Assembly (NCBI GenBank): GCA_964516635.1
Contig: CAZEZY010000010.1
Span: 1-31,489, forward strand
Length of the DNA: 31,489 nucleotides
DNA from: CAZEZY01 sp964516635
Lineage (GTDB): Bacteria > Pseudomonadota > Gammaproteobacteria > Burkholderiales > Burkholderiaceae_C
Direction: 5' to 3'
A program made the translations under genes and the position numbers. Each line of letters opens with the position of its first letter. Position 1 is the first letter of the stretch. Shown here piece by piece: positions 30,385 to 31,489 of the stretch. The notes under the pieces are model-generated. The model ran no database searches. It saw nothing but the letters and a program-made list of their open reading frames with translations, and had not been told where the DNA came from.

Positions 30385-31164
30385 TCAGCCCAGCCAGTTC
30401 GGTTTGCGTTTCTGCAGGAAGGACTGCACGCCCTCTTTGCCTTCCGCGCTGGCGCGGATGTCGGCAATGCCTTGCACCGTGCGGTCGATCAGCGCGGCGT
30501 CGATGGTTTGCTCGGCCACGTCCTGCACCAGTTGCTTGCAGGCGCGCACGGCGGCAGGGCCGGCGCTGGTGAGCGCCTTGACCCATTCGTCCACCTGGGC
30601 GTCGAGTTGCTCGGCGGGCACCACCTCGTGCACGAAGCCGATGCGGTGCGCCTCGGCGGCGCTGAAGCGCTCGGCCGTGAGGAAGTAGCGGTGCGCAGCG
30701 CGCGCGCCCATGGCTCGTGCCACATAGGGGCCGATGGTGGCGGGGATCAGGCCCAGTTTCACCTCGCTCAGGCAGTAGCCGGCGGTGTCCACGCTCACCG
30801 CCAGGTCGCAGCAGGCCACCAGGCCCATGCCCCCTGCGTACACGTCGCCCTGCACCCGGGCCACGGTGGGCTTGGGGCAGGTGTAGATCACGCGCAGCAT
30901 CTCGGCCAGCTTGCCGGCATCGACCACGTTTTCTTCGCGGCTGTAGTCGGCCATGCGGCGCATCCAGTTCAGGTCGGCGCCCGCACAGAAGGCCGGGCCC
31001 TCGGCGGCCAGCACGATGGCGCGCACATCCTCGCGCTGGCCCAGCTCGGAGAACACCTGGGTCAGCTCGGCGATCACGGCGTCGTTGAAGGCGTTGCGCA
31101 TCTCGGCGCGCGTCAGCGTCACGGTGGCGCGGTGCGCCTGCACGGTCAAGGTCAGGTTGCTCAT
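30385..31164 (-). CDS. liuC: Methylglutaconyl-CoA hydratase, crotonase family
   Basis: The 259-residue crotonase-fold enzyme hydrates methylglutaconyl-CoA to HMG-CoA. Features are the oxyanion-hole strand AIVLAAEGPAFCAGADLNWM, the second oxyanion glycine region YAGGMGLVACCDLAV, and SEVKLGLIPATIGPYV near the active-site glutamate. The segment with FCAGADLNWMRRMADY is typical of this subgroup, though many crotonases share it. It lies between the two carboxylase subunits with 10-11 base gaps, which fits the liu operon order B-C-D. The ATG at 31164 matches the conserved N-terminus MSNLTLTV. Confidence 0.93.
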   Translation of the reverse strand: MSNLTLTVQAHRATVTLTRAEMRNAFNDAVIAELTQVFSELGQREDVRAIVLAAEGPAFCAGADLNWMRRMADYSREENVVDAGKLAEMLRVIYTCPKPTVARVQGDVYAGGMGLVACCDLAVSVDTAGYCLSEVKLGLIPATIGPYVARAMGARAAHRYFLTAERFSAAEAHRIGFVHEVVPAEQLDAQVDEWVKALTSAGPAAVRACKQLVQDVAEQTIDAALIDRTVQGIADIRASAEGKEGVQSFLQKRKPNWLG

Positions 31165-31174
31165 GCCCGGCCCC

Positions 31175-31489
31175 TCACATGCGGAACACGCCGAACTTGG
31201 TGTCCGGGATCGGCGCATTGAGACTGGCGCTCAGGCCCAGGGCGAGCACTCGGCGCGTGTCGGCCGGGTCGATGACACCGTCGTCCCAGAGGCGGGCGGT
31301 GGCGTAGTAGGGATGGCCCTGCTCCTCGTACTGCTGCTTGATCGGGGCCTTGAAGGCCTCTTCTTCCGCCGCGCTCCACTGGCCGCCCTTGGCCTCGATG
31401 CCATCGCGCTTCACGGTGGCCAGCACGCTGGCGGCCTGCTCGCCGCCCATCACGGAGATGCGGGCGTTGGGCCACATCCACAGGAAGCG
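31175..31489 (-). CDS. liuB: Methylcrotonyl-CoA carboxylase beta subunit, C-terminal end (partial)
   Basis: The frame is open from the window edge and ends with TGA at 31177-31175. The last 104 residues hold the carboxyltransferase C-terminal segment: FLWMWPNARISVMGGEQAASVLATV, then PYYATARLWDDGVIDPADTRRVLALGL, which is highly characteristic of the CoA carboxyltransferase beta subunit of the MCC/PCC family. The neighbours liuC and liuD make methylcrotonyl-CoA the likely substrate. The N-terminal half is outside the window. Confidence 0.94.
   Translation of the reverse strand, partial: RFLWMWPNARISVMGGEQAASVLATVKRDGIEAKGGQWSAAEEEAFKAPIKQQYEEQGHPYYATARLWDDGVIDPADTRRVLALGLSASLNAPIPDTKFGVFRM

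Noticed and set aside
28802..30688. 628-codon plus-strand open frame opposite liuD
   Set aside because: Same G+C effect. The minus strand encodes a complete biotin carboxylase with MEAMKMEHT; the plus-strand product is His/Gly/Val-rich and non-specific.

Overview
The window looks like a high-GC betaproteobacterial chromosome, most likely order Burkholderiales and family Comamonadaceae. I base this on gene order and protein similarity recalled from memory, not on a search. The supporting blocks are hemA-prfA-prmC-grxD, proS beside rppH, rplU-rpmA-obgE-proB, a liu leucine-degradation operon, a double-length UvrA, and a G+C-rich repeat typical of that family. I see no tRNA, rRNA, CRISPR array, insertion sequence or prophage. 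No stretch above about 300 bases lacks a gene.

Layout. 1-3776 (+): the end of hemA, then prfA, prmC, grxD and a Lon-type AAA+ ATPase without a protease domain. 3783-6171 (-): proS and a lytic transglycosylase one base downstream of it. 6299-7518 (+): rppH and a CNP1-like secreted protein, overlapping through a TTGA start/stop. 7523-10495 (-): rplU-rpmA-obgE-proB, with a near-consensus promoter upstream and an intrinsic terminator between rpmA and obgE. 10590-11826: a PaaI-like thioesterase, a small coiled-coil membrane protein and a cysteine-cluster protein. 11828-18364 (-): a 2178-residue uvrA. 18460-18897 (-): a universal stress protein. 18937-23513 (-): an NAD-linked formate dehydrogenase, made of a NuoE-NuoF fusion and a molybdenum/tungsten subunit. 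23621-25399 (+): a divergent membrane diguanylate cyclase. 25406-31489 (-): DUF1289, a LysE-type exporter, and the liu genes (HMG-CoA lyase, a GhrA-like reductase, biotin-carboxylase subunit, methylglutaconyl-CoA hydratase, end of the carboxyltransferase).

Most genes are housekeeping. The striking locus is uvrA. It is a tandem fusion of two UvrA units with four ABC cassettes. Its coding sequence also carries at least four in-frame, repeat-derived hairpin segments in linker positions. Two are copies of a 209-bp composite palindromic module, identical in length, orientation and reading frame. A third, at the fusion junction, shares the arm sequence of that module but has a different core. This resembles protein-coding palindromic elements known from Rickettsia, and is the best candidate here for something undescribed. 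A second point is the formate dehydrogenase alpha subunit, which lacks the Cys ligands usually found for the His-Cys3 [4Fe-4S] cluster.
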